Below are positions 24,201 to 31,101 of a stretch of DNA of 41,369 bases, piece by piece (the first letter of the stretch is position 1; each line of letters starts with the position of its first letter). Made by a program: the position numbers and the translations under genes. A model generated the notes under the pieces. It searched no databases, was not told the origin of the DNA, and saw nothing but the letters and a program-made list of their open reading frames with translations. Source of the stretch: Sphingobacteriales bacterium TSM_CSS (GTDB taxonomy: Bacteria; Bacteroidota; Bacteroidia; Chitinophagales; UBA2359); assembly GCA_002212985.1 (NCBI GenBank), contig NBMY01000051.1, positions 1 through 41,369 of the forward strand, in the 5' to 3' direction.

Positions 24201-24739
24201 TTGACAGCTACACCATTGGCAGCGATAACGGCAGCAGCTCTGGAAGCATTAACCTGGTGGTTACAGGCGGCACGCCCTGCCCGGGCTATGATGTCCAATG
24301 GGAGGGACCAAGCAGCTGGTGCTGTGCGGCAAGCGCCACAACAAGTAATATTACCGGCTTGCCCTACGGCTGGTACGTGGTAACCATTACCGATTGCAGC
24401 AACCCAACACCACAAACTACAGTAGGTTGGTTCTGGGTTCCGAAACAAACCCGCGGGCGCGGTAAAATTGCCGATGCCGACCTCATGGCCGCCTACCCCA
24501 ACCCAACAAATGCCGAAGCAACCCTTGAGTTTAGCCCCACGAAAACAGGTAATGCCAACATTAGCCTGTACAGCCTGAACGGGCAACTGGTAGCAAAACT
24601 CTATAACGGCCCGGCAGAAAGCGGGGAGCTTTATACCGTGCCTGTTTCAGTAACACACCTTCCGGCCGGCGTGTACCTTGTTATACTGCAAACCGATGCA
24701 GGTGAGCAGCAACAACTTAAACTCAACGTGGTGCATTAG
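21251..24739 (+). CDS. Large modular T9SS-secreted protein (P-domains, PPC-like, SprB-like repeats)
   Basis: A 1162-aa cell-surface or secreted protein. Signal peptide to about residue 26 (QQATAQ). Residues 43-176 and 197-331 are two near-identical proprotein-convertase P-domains (DLDITLTSPAGTVVTI ... GVWTLTIGDDTGADTGTLNSWSL). Residues 337-458 and 462-584 are two near-identical PPC-like modules (NDNCANAIPL ... ADVWYSITGNG ... YDSKLDIYTG); 589-716 is a diverged third copy. SprB-like repeats follow (about 726-795 and 799-869: SYLWSTGAS ... TAGTYTVTVTDANGC), then less regular Ig-like stretches. Residues about 1078-1162 (AAYPNPTNAEATLEF ... LPAGVYLVIL) form a type A T9SS sorting domain. No peptidase or other catalytic motif is visible; adhesion or a matrix role is likely. 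Confidence 0.85.
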   Translation: MKTKKYLLLITVVLSAMLTLQQATAQVCGQTPAVQSVTNNTAIPIPDAPSPPITSNIVIGSAGTFLTNVTLTTFITHTFAGDLDITLTSPAGTVVTITTDNGVSSDDVFNGTLWDDDANDPVTDHTFTNLVIATPLSPEEPLATFWGENPNGVWTLTIGDDTGADTGTLNSWSLNVSSLPAPVTTTAPTSFNNSAVTPIPDAPSPPITSTILVSGLGTNLTKATLTTFITHTFVADLDITLTSPAGTVVTITTDNGGGSDDVFNGTLWDDDANDPVTDHIYTNLLTATPLSPEEPLDAFFGEDPNGTWTLTIGDDAGADTGTLNSWSLSFTTCALPNDNCANAIPLNCGDVVTGSTLIATLDGPATSCTGGSVAADVWYSITGNGSNITASLCTGTTYDSKLDIYTGACGALTSVVCDDDFCSFAGPSEVSWASVAGTTYLIRVHGFAGLTGNFTLSILRPTNDDCANAIPLVCGDVVTGSTTCATLDGPATDCNGFSVAADVWYSITGNGGNITASLCTGTTYDSKIDIYTGTCGTLTSVVCDDDFCSFAGPSEVTWASVAGTVYLIRVHGFAGAIGDFTLSVTAPPANDLCSNAIAATPNVVIPFSNLCAGTDGPDEPGLCSAFGDTNVQSDIWYTYFNVHSGNVTASLCGSSYDTKMAVYEGPTCPAVASAIDCNDDFCGLQSEVTFNAKCNTLYYIRIGGYLGTQGNGQLLITPPPPYTVSTVVNLNASCAGVANGSATAVVSGGTPLFTYLWDNGETNATAIALTAGIHLVSVTDANGCVRTATAIISQPSTLNCNITKTNVSCFGGANGTAVVNASGGVPPYSYLWSTGASTPNIGGLTAGTYTVTVTDANGCQCINSTTITQPASLQIVSGGEVNDEEGDIGSLPSYLNLHTIVVAGGSSPYSFNWSATGGYAVYSITYGLVDTDGNGTPDTQGATINIVYADGVIWSMTINDANNCGGGGDLFTISNNAPNQVLDIDSYTIGSDNGSSSGSINLVVTGGTPCPGYDVQWEGPSSWCCAASATTSNITGLPYGWYVVTITDCSNPTPQTTVGWFWVPKQTRGRGKIADADLMAAYPNPTNAEATLEFSPTKTGNANISLYSLNGQLVAKLYNGPAESGELYTVPVSVTHLPAGVYLVILQTDAGEQQQLKLNVVH
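21377..22255 (+). repeat. Tandem duplication, 462-bp period (P-domains)
   Basis: Two adjacent in-frame copies with corresponding positions 462 bp (154 codons) apart. Long stretches are almost identical at DNA level (for example around 21510-21620 and 21972-22082), so the duplication is recent or homogenised. Confidence 0.85.
22255..23003 (+). repeat. Tandem duplication, 375-bp period (PPC-like modules)
   Basis: Two in-frame copies with matching positions 375 bp (125 codons) apart, for example the CANAIPL codons near 22271 and 22646, with high DNA identity. A third copy further on is diverged. Confidence 0.8.
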
Positions 24740-24764
24740 CAGTGAGCTGCTTTGCAGTACAGCC

Positions 24765-24804
24765 AACCGGCACAACCCTTCACCGGGTTGTGCCGGTTTT
24801 TTTT
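24765..24804 (+). terminator. Intrinsic terminator
   Basis: A perfect 14-bp GC-rich stem (AACCGGCACAACCC at 24765-24778 with 24785-24798), a 6-nt loop and an eight-T run (24797-24804). It ends the large secreted-protein gene. Confidence 0.95.
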
Positions 24805-24849
24805 GTTGGACATTACCAAACAAAAGCAGTGAGCTGTATAGAATACCCG

Positions 24850-25488
24850 TTATCCCGGCAATAGTTGGGTTTTTTGTTGCAGGGAAAGACGCATGCGGTC
24901 AACCATAAACTTTACCAACACTACTGTCAGCCCGGTTAACAGGGCAATACTGCTGCCCGCAACTGCTACCTTGGGAATTAAAAATTGGGTAAGCACCATA
25001 AGCAACGCCAACAAAATAAGCAGGTACATAAAAGTGCCCATTAGTTCATCGGCGGGGTTGGCTTCCAAATAGCGACCGTTCAAAAAATACTGCAAAAGCA
25101 GCGCCAGCACATAGTTTAATGCCAGCAACCGCACCTGCCATGGAATCTGCTCAAACCCGTCTGATTTAAAACCACCTTCAAAAACGCCAAAAGAAAAAGT
25201 AACGGTAAGCATTATAAAGGCTATACCCATTACGCCGCCAAACAGCAGCATTCCAATTTTTGAAGGCAGTGTTGCCAAAAACGGCTGTTTGTTAAAGGCA
25301 AAAACAACCCGAATCAAAGCGCTGGCAACATTAAGAATTACCTCTACCCAAAAAATAAACACCAACGGCTGTAAATTCCAGCCTTTCAGCAATACGCCAT
25401 ACAACAAAATAAGCAGGTTGCCGGCTACCCACAAATTGGGGTTGCCTAACAGCGGCAGTTGTTGCAGGCGGTTTAACATAGCAGGCAT
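24850..25488 (-). CDS. DUF6498-like multi-TM membrane protein
   Basis: A 212-aa membrane protein with about six hydrophobic segments (NLWVAGNLLILLYGVLL, PLVFIFWVEVILNVASALIRVVF, IGMLLFGGVMGIAFIMLTVTFSFGVF, LLALNYVLALLLQYFL, FMYLLILLALLMVLTQFL, GSSIALLTGLTVVLVKFMVD). The FWVEVILNV segment with a following amphipathic stretch resembles the DUF6498 family; the match is by eye. It lies 105 bp downstream of gatA on the same strand. Function unknown. Confidence 0.65.
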   Translation of the reverse strand: MPAMLNRLQQLPLLGNPNLWVAGNLLILLYGVLLKGWNLQPLVFIFWVEVILNVASALIRVVFAFNKQPFLATLPSKIGMLLFGGVMGIAFIMLTVTFSFGVFEGGFKSDGFEQIPWQVRLLALNYVLALLLQYFLNGRYLEANPADELMGTFMYLLILLALLMVLTQFLIPKVAVAGSSIALLTGLTVVLVKFMVDRMRLSLQQKTQLLPG

Positions 25489-25593
25489 AATTGGTGGGTG
25501 TGTTTTTTCTGTGCTAAGATAACCGTATTTCTGTTCTTTATTATTACCCGTTTTATATTGTTAGTTCTGCATTGCTTAAATAGCTACCCCCTT

Positions 25594-27015
25594 TTACGGC
25601 ATGAGTTGTTGCGAAAAAGCCAGCAATCGTTCTTCGTCAAAGGCGGCGCTCATCACCTGTAACCCAAAGGGCAACCCGTTGCTGTGGGTAAACAACGGCA
25701 GCGAAACAGCCGGTACACCGGTAAGGTTGGCCAAAACAGTGTAAATATCGCTTAGGTACATGGCTACGGGGTCTTGCCGGGCTTTGTCGCCTAAGTTAAA
25801 GGCGGTGGTGGGGGTGGTGGGCATTACTATAAAATCGTGTTCGGTAAAAACGCTGTTTACCGTATTTTGCAGCAGTCGCCGCACTTTTTGAGCTTTTGAG
25901 TAATAGGCATCGTAATAGCCCGAACTCAGCACAAAAGTGCCCAGCATAATGCGGCGTTTTACCTCTTTGCCAAATGCCTGTGTGCGGGTTTTGGTATAAA
26001 CATCTTCCATATTATGCGCCTGCTGACTGCGGTAGCCGTAGCGTATGCCATCATACCGTGCCAGGTTAGAGGAGGCTTCGGCGGTGGTAAGAATGTAATA
26101 CGTGGGTACTACATAATCTAAATACGCAAACCTGAGCGGTGTAACAACATGCCCGTTTTGCGCCAGCCGCTGCAGCAGCGCTTCGGTTTGTTGTTTAATT
26201 TCGGCATCCAGGCCGGGGTGCTGCAGTGTTTCTTCAAAATACGCTATGCGGGCGCTGCCGGTAAAGGGCGGGGTTTGGCTGAATGCCGGAACCGGCCTGA
26301 CCGAAGCCGTGCCATCGAAATCATCTTTCCCCGATAATATTTCGAGCAGCAGCGCCGCATCGGGCAGGTTAGCGGTTAGCGGCCCAATTTGGTCAAAAGA
26401 GGAGGCATACGCCACAAGTCCGTGCCTTGATATGCGCCCGTAGGTGGGCTTTATCCCTACCACATTACAAAACGAAGCCGGTTGACGAACAGACCCGCCT
26501 GTATCGCTGCCCAAGGCTGCCATACACAACCCTGCCTGCACCGCCACCGCCGAGCCGCCCGATGATCCTCCGGGAACTTTGGTAATATCGGCCGCATTGA
26601 GTACCGGGCCGTAGGCCGAGTTTTCGCTGGTAGAACCCATGGCAAATTCATCGCAGTTGAGGCGACCTATAATAATGGCTTCTTCCTGCAACAGCCGCTC
26701 TACCGCCGTTGCCGAATAGAGTGAAACAAAACCTTCCAGTATTTTTGAACCTGCTGTTACCCTATGACCACGGTAGCATATTACATCTTTTATGCCAATT
26801 ACCATGCCATGCAGCCTGCCCATGGGTTTGCCGGCTGCACGCGCAGCATCTAAGGCGGCGGCCTGTTGCAGTGCTTCCTGGTCAAATACTTCCAAAAATG
26901 CGTTCAGATGCCGGTTTTTGTCAATTTGCGAAAGGTAGTGTTGTACGGCAGTTGTGCAGGAGGTAGCGCCTTCTGCCAATTGTGCAGCATAACGGGAGTA
27001 GGTTTGGTAATTCAC
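25594..27015 (-). CDS. gatA: Glu-tRNA(Gln)/Asp-tRNA(Asn) amidotransferase subunit A
   Basis: An amidase-signature enzyme that releases ammonia from glutamine for transamidation of mischarged tRNAs in the GatCAB complex. The Ser-cisSer-Lys apparatus is present: GIKDVICYRGHRVTAGSKILEG (Lys), VPGGSSGGSAVAV, and GSDTGGSVRQPASF (nucleophile region). The GTG at 27015 is proposed as start (473 aa), since it opens directly into the usual N-terminal helix NYQTYSRYAAQLAEG; an upstream ATG at 27078 would add 21 unrelated residues and cross a good -7 box (27035-27042). gatB and gatC are not in the window. Confidence 0.92.
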   Translation of the reverse strand: MNYQTYSRYAAQLAEGATSCTTAVQHYLSQIDKNRHLNAFLEVFDQEALQQAAALDAARAAGKPMGRLHGMVIGIKDVICYRGHRVTAGSKILEGFVSLYSATAVERLLQEEAIIIGRLNCDEFAMGSTSENSAYGPVLNAADITKVPGGSSGGSAVAVQAGLCMAALGSDTGGSVRQPASFCNVVGIKPTYGRISRHGLVAYASSFDQIGPLTANLPDAALLLEILSGKDDFDGTASVRPVPAFSQTPPFTGSARIAYFEETLQHPGLDAEIKQQTEALLQRLAQNGHVVTPLRFAYLDYVVPTYYILTTAEASSNLARYDGIRYGYRSQQAHNMEDVYTKTRTQAFGKEVKRRIMLGTFVLSSGYYDAYYSKAQKVRRLLQNTVNSVFTEHDFIVMPTTPTTAFNLGDKARQDPVAMYLSDIYTVLANLTGVPAVSLPLFTHSNGLPFGLQVMSAAFDEERLLAFSQQLMP

Positions 27016-27034
27016 GTACCGTTTTTTTGAGGCA

Positions 27035-27042
27035 CAAAGGTA
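27035..27042 (-). promoter_or_regulatory. -7 box before gatA
   Basis: On the minus strand TACCTTTG, a full TAnnTTTG match 20 bp upstream of the proposed GTG start. No TTG at the ideal -33 position. Confidence 0.5.
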
Positions 27043-27190
27043 GTTATTTTTGCATTTCGATATGCTTCGGGGCAACACAACTTGCCGGCACAGGTTTTAT
27101 GCCCCTGTTCTGTTTCCACTGTTTCCGAATTTTATGCGTACCTTGTGGCTTCAATTGCCATATAATTGTTTATATTTTTTTTACAAAACC

Positions 27191-28093
27191 ATGCTTACCA
27201 TAACCCCCGGCACCATACCCACTTCCGATTTACACCAGTACCTGCTTGGTGCGGTAGCGCCCCGCCCTATTTGCTTTGCCAGCACCATAGATTCAGACGG
27301 CAACACCAACCTGGCACCGTATAGTTTTTTTAACGTGTTTAGTTCCAACCCGCCCGTTGCGGTGTTTTCTTCAAACAGGCGCGTGGGCAATAATACTACC
27401 AAAGATACGCTGGCCAATGTAATAGCCACCCGCGAGGTGGTAATAAATGTGGTGAGTTACCCCATAGTGCGGCAAATGGCGCTGTGCAGTATAGATTACC
27501 CGCACGAGGTAAGCGAGTTTGACAAAGGCGGATTTACCCCTCTGCCATCGGAAAAAGTGCGCCCTTACAGGGTAAAAGAATCGCCCGTGCAAATGGAATG
27601 CAAGGTTACCGATATTATTTCTTTAGGCGAAAAACCGGGCGCGGGCAACCTCATTATTTGCGAGGTGCTGCTCATGCATATTGACGAAGCCATTTTAGAT
27701 GAGCAAAAACGCATTGACCCGCATAAAATTGACCTCATGGCACGCATGGGCAGGGCCTTTTATTGCCGCGCATCGGGCAATGCTGTTTACCATATTTACC
27801 AGCCTTTCGATAAAATCGGTATCGGGTTCGACCAGCTTCCGCCCTATATACGGCATAGCAAAGTGCTTACCGGTAACCATCTGGCACAATTTGCCGCCCT
27901 TACCCAACTGCCCGATTCCGATGCCATAACCCAAGCCGCCGCGCTGCCGCAGGTAGCAGAAATTTATGCCCTCCACGGGCAAAACCCTGACGCACTGGAA
28001 ACTGCCTTGCACACTTTAGCCCTGCAAATGACCGATGCCGGGCAGGCAGCGCAGGCGCTTGCCATGTTGCTGGGCACACATTTTAGTGGTTAA
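27191..28093 (+). CDS. Flavin reductase-like FMN-binding protein
   Basis: A 300-aa cytosolic protein. The N-terminal about 200 residues form the FMN-binding split barrel of the flavin reductase/flavoredoxin group: LLGAVAPRPICFASTIDSDGNTNLAPYSFFNVFSSNPP, then KDTLANVIATREVVINVVSY and GNLIICEVLLMHIDE. The C-terminal about 90 residues are helical, with an alanine-rich tail. The ATG at 27191 fits the family N-terminus; longer frames start in the gatA upstream region. It overlaps the pirin gene tail-to-tail by 11 bp. Physiological electron acceptor unknown. Confidence 0.88.
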   Translation: MLTITPGTIPTSDLHQYLLGAVAPRPICFASTIDSDGNTNLAPYSFFNVFSSNPPVAVFSSNRRVGNNTTKDTLANVIATREVVINVVSYPIVRQMALCSIDYPHEVSEFDKGGFTPLPSEKVRPYRVKESPVQMECKVTDIISLGEKPGAGNLIICEVLLMHIDEAILDEQKRIDPHKIDLMARMGRAFYCRASGNAVYHIYQPFDKIGIGFDQLPPYIRHSKVLTGNHLAQFAALTQLPDSDAITQAAALPQVAEIYALHGQNPDALETALHTLALQMTDAGQAAQALAMLLGTHFSG

Positions 28094-28793
28094 CAGGCAC
28101 TTCTATGAGTAGAAACCGGGCTTCTGACAGGCAGTTTACCGTAAAGCTATCGGTTTGCCAAATGCCTATGGCATCGCGCTCGTTTAGTTGCTGGCCTGCT
28201 ATTTCGGTTTGTCCGCTAATGCAAAAAGCAAACACGCATTTGTTAACCGGGTTAAAACGGTAGGTTACCTGCCCGCCCTGCTCAAAGTAACCAAGGCTAA
28301 GTTGTGCGTTTTGGTTAATCCAGCAATGGTCTGCGCCCTCGGCATTTGAAACAATGGTTACTAATTTGTTTTTCCGGTTTGCCTCGGGAAAATAACGGCG
28401 CTGGTACCGGGGCATTATGTTTTGCAGTTTGGGTTCAATCCATATCTGCAAAAAGTTCACTTCATCTGTTCCTACATTGTGTTCTTCGTGCCGCAACCCG
28501 CTACCGGCGCTCATAATTTGCACCCAGTCTTTTTCTACCACTTCGGTATAACCAAGGGTGTCTTTGTGGTTCATGCTGCCATTAAGCATTACTGAAATAA
28601 TTTCCATATTTATATGCGGATGCAGCCCAAAGCCTCCGCCGGATTGCACCACATCATCATTGAACACCCGAAGCAGCCCAAAGCCGTTTCGCAAAGGGTT
28701 TTGATAGCTGCTAAAACTAAAGGTAAAATTGCTTTGCAGCCAGCCAATGTCTTTTACACCGCGCGCATTGGCTTTAAACAGTTGGAATTGCAT
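28083..28793 (-). CDS. Pirin family protein (bicupin)
   Basis: A 236-aa cupin protein. The N-terminal cupin carries the metal site GGFGLHPHINMEIISVMLNGSMNHKDT and AGSGLRHEEHN, as in pirin and YhhW-type quercetinases; the C-terminal cupin (INQNAQLSLGYFEQGGQVTYRF ... CISGQTEIAGQQLNERDAIGIW) is metal-free, as usual. Likely role is redox or flavonoid-type oxidation, not resolved. It starts 6 bp after the nitroreductase stop, so both form one operon. Confidence 0.92.
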   Translation of the reverse strand: MQFQLFKANARGVKDIGWLQSNFTFSFSSYQNPLRNGFGLLRVFNDDVVQSGGGFGLHPHINMEIISVMLNGSMNHKDTLGYTEVVEKDWVQIMSAGSGLRHEEHNVGTDEVNFLQIWIEPKLQNIMPRYQRRYFPEANRKNKLVTIVSNAEGADHCWINQNAQLSLGYFEQGGQVTYRFNPVNKCVFAFCISGQTEIAGQQLNERDAIGIWQTDSFTVNCLSEARFLLIEVPVNH

Positions 28794-28799
28794 AGTTTT

Positions 28800-29378
28800 T
28801 TATTCGTTTTTAAATACAAATTCGTCAATTGGTTTTCGGGTTCGGGGTGTTAGTTCACGGGTTTTAAAAGGCTCGTCGAGTTTTTCGGGCAAATCGAGGT
28901 AGCCAAGCGCTATCATTACATGGGGTTCATAGCCATCGGGAATATTAAAGTCTGCAGTGGCTTTGGCAGCATCAAAACCGGCCATCGGGTGTCCGTGCAG
29001 TCCGTTGGCAGTGGCTTCCAGCAAAAGACACATATTGGCAGCGCCCAAATCGTGGTAAGCCCATTTAAGCGGTTTACCGTCTTCGGTAGTTACCTTTGCC
29101 AGCGCCAGAATAAGTACCGATGCATTTTTTGCCCAGGGCTGGTTGCCGCCGGCTAAGCAGTTAAACAGTTTTTCAAATGCCGGCGTATTGGCGCGGTGGG
29201 CGTAAATATACCTCCACGGCTGCGAATTGTTGGCGCTGAAACTCCACGAAGCAGCTTCAAACAACTGTAAAAGCAGTTCATTGTCAACGGGTTTGCCGGT
29301 AAAAGAACGGGGACTCCACCGGCTGCGAATGAGATTATGAATGGGGTAAACGGCGGCAGTTTCTTTTATAGTATTCAT
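28800..29378 (-). CDS. Nitroreductase family FMN oxidoreductase
   Basis: A 192-aa FMN-dependent NAD(P)H oxidoreductase. Signatures: IRSRWSPRSFTGKPVDNELLLQLFEAASWSFSANNSQPWRYIY (FMN phosphate binding and dimer helix) and DLGAANMCLLLEATANGLHGHPMAGFD; the C-terminal part GYEPHVMIALGYLD is typical. Substrates may be nitroaromatics or quinones. First gene of a two-gene operon with pirin. Confidence 0.93.
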   Translation of the reverse strand: MNTIKETAAVYPIHNLIRSRWSPRSFTGKPVDNELLLQLFEAASWSFSANNSQPWRYIYAHRANTPAFEKLFNCLAGGNQPWAKNASVLILALAKVTTEDGKPLKWAYHDLGAANMCLLLEATANGLHGHPMAGFDAAKATADFNIPDGYEPHVMIALGYLDLPEKLDEPFKTRELTPRTRKPIDEFVFKNE

Positions 29379-29705
29379 GGCATTATTTGGTGTTTAAACA
29401 ATAATTTGAACAAAGTGTACCATTAGTAAAGAAGTAACGGCGCAAAAGGTTTAAGATAGTGCAAGCAATTTTGTAAAAACAAGAGCGCGGCGCTTTGGCT
29501 CGGGTAGAAACAGGGCAGGAGAGGATAAAAAGCTCAACAAAGCCGATGGAAATTAGCCTGTTAAACGCTCCACCAAATTGTGCCCGCTACCCGCAGCTCA
29601 AAATGCCAAACACATACACTGGCCGGTTTTGCAATATTTTTACCATTTATTTGCGTACCTTTGCCAGCCAATTTACTTGCCTTTGGCAATTATAAGGAAC
29701 AACCC
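29379..29705. other. Divergent intergenic region nitroreductase / M16 peptidase
   Basis: A 327-bp region. The right side holds a full -7 box TACCTTTG (29656-29663) for the peptidase gene. The left side has a loose minus-strand match (TACACTTTG, 29411-29419) for the nitroreductase. Short frames here show no family features. Confidence 0.5.
29656..29663 (+). promoter_or_regulatory. -7 box before M16 peptidase
   Basis: TACCTTTG, a full TAnnTTTG match 42 bp before the ATG at 29706. It supports that ATG over longer in-frame starts at and after 29580. Confidence 0.5.
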
Positions 29706-30971
29706 ATGATTAAGTATAAAAAATTTACCCTTTCAAACGGGCTGCGCGTATTGCTGCATGAAGACAATACTACCCCGCTTGCGGTGGTAAACATCTTGTA
29801 TGATGTTGGCTCGCGCGATGAGCAACCCGATAAAACCGGTTTTGCCCACCTGTTTGAGCATCTTATGTTTGGCGGCTCGGCCAATATAGCCCGGTACGAC
29901 GAAGTGGTACACAATGCCGGCGGCGAAAGCAACGCTTTTACCAGTCCCGATATGACCAACTTTTACTGCGTTTTGCCAGCCGTAAACATGGAAACCGCCC
30001 TTTGGCTGGAAAGTGACCGCATGATGCAGCTTAACTTTAGCCCCGATGTGTTGAGCGTACAAAAAAACGTGGTGGTAGAAGAATTTAAAGAAACCAGTCT
30101 TAACCAACCCTACGGCGACGCCTGGCACCGCCTGCGCGCCCTCAGCTACAAACAACACCCCTACCGTTGGCCGGTTATAGGCCTTGAACCGGCGCATATT
30201 GAACAGGCTACCTTGCAAGATGTGGAAACCTTTTTTTACCGCTATTACCGCCCCAACAACGCCATACTAAGCATTGCCGGCGGCATAACAGAACAAGAGG
30301 TAATGCCGCTCATAGAAAAATGGTTTGGCAACATACCCGCCGGCCCCGTAAACCGCCGAAACCTGCCAAAAGAACCACGCCAAACCGAAAAACGCACCGA
30401 AACCGTATTTGCCGATGTGCCGCTTGATGCCATTTACCTGAGTTTCCACGTATGCAACCGAACCCACCCCGATTACTTTGCTACCGATGTGCTGAACGAC
30501 CTGCTCTCTGCCGGTTCTTCGGCAAGGCTGTATCAGGCACTGGTAAAAGAACAACAACTGTTTACCGCCATTAATACCCATCTGTACGGCGAGTTTGACG
30601 AAGGAACTCTGGTAATTGAAGGAAAACTGAACGAAGGCGCAGTTATGCAACAGGCCGAAGCTGCTATTTGGCAGGAATTAGAAAAACTGAAAAATGAGCC
30701 TATTGGCAACACCGAACTTAAAAAATCGGTCAACCGCGTTGAATCTTCTATTGTTTTTTCGGAAACCAGCCTCTGGATGAAAGCCTTTTCCTTAGCTTAC
30801 TACGAAGTATTGGGCAATGCCGATTGGGTAAATACCGAAATTGACAAGTACGACCTCATTACACCTGAAATTATACAAAACCTGGCCAAACAGATTTTTA
30901 TCCCCGAAAACTGTTCGGCGCTTTACTACTATACCCAACAAAAGCAGGAAGAACCCGCCTCAGCCGGGTAA
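29706..30971 (+). CDS. M16 family zinc metallopeptidase
   Basis: A 421-aa M16B-type peptidase. The inverted zinc motif is HLFEH (His48, Glu51, His52), with the downstream acidic cluster VVVEEFKE (125-129) supplying the third ligand. The C-terminal half is the inactive homologous domain (PLDAIYLSFHVCNRTHPDYFATDVLNDLLSAGSSARLYQALV). No signal peptide with the start chosen, which follows a -7 box; a longer frame from 29580 would add a hydrophobic stretch (about 42 residues) and cannot be fully excluded. Many Bacteroidota encode active/inactive M16 pairs; no partner lies beside this one. Confidence 0.9.
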   Translation: MIKYKKFTLSNGLRVLLHEDNTTPLAVVNILYDVGSRDEQPDKTGFAHLFEHLMFGGSANIARYDEVVHNAGGESNAFTSPDMTNFYCVLPAVNMETALWLESDRMMQLNFSPDVLSVQKNVVVEEFKETSLNQPYGDAWHRLRALSYKQHPYRWPVIGLEPAHIEQATLQDVETFFYRYYRPNNAILSIAGGITEQEVMPLIEKWFGNIPAGPVNRRNLPKEPRQTEKRTETVFADVPLDAIYLSFHVCNRTHPDYFATDVLNDLLSAGSSARLYQALVKEQQLFTAINTHLYGEFDEGTLVIEGKLNEGAVMQQAEAAIWQELEKLKNEPIGNTELKKSVNRVESSIVFSETSLWMKAFSLAYYEVLGNADWVNTEIDKYDLITPEIIQNLAKQIFIPENCSALYYYTQQKQEEPASAG

Positions 30972-31067
30972 AGCCATAAAATGGCTCCAAAACTACCCGA
31001 AAAACAAAAAAAACGGTATTTTGAAACCATAGAACAAGCTAAAAAAGCAATTTTGCTAAATTTTTTA

Positions 31068-31075
31068 TAATTTTG
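31068..31075 (+). promoter_or_regulatory. -7 box before recN
   Basis: TAATTTTG, a full TAnnTTTG match 26 bp before the recN ATG, in an AT-rich stretch. No -33 TTG at the ideal distance. Confidence 0.45.
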
Positions 31076-31101
31076 CTACTCTTTTTCCGGCAATTACCGC
31101 T

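Noticed and set aside
21251..24739. Subtilisin-type protease, suggested by P-domains
   Set aside because: No Asp/His/Ser catalytic motifs are present anywhere in the 1162 residues.
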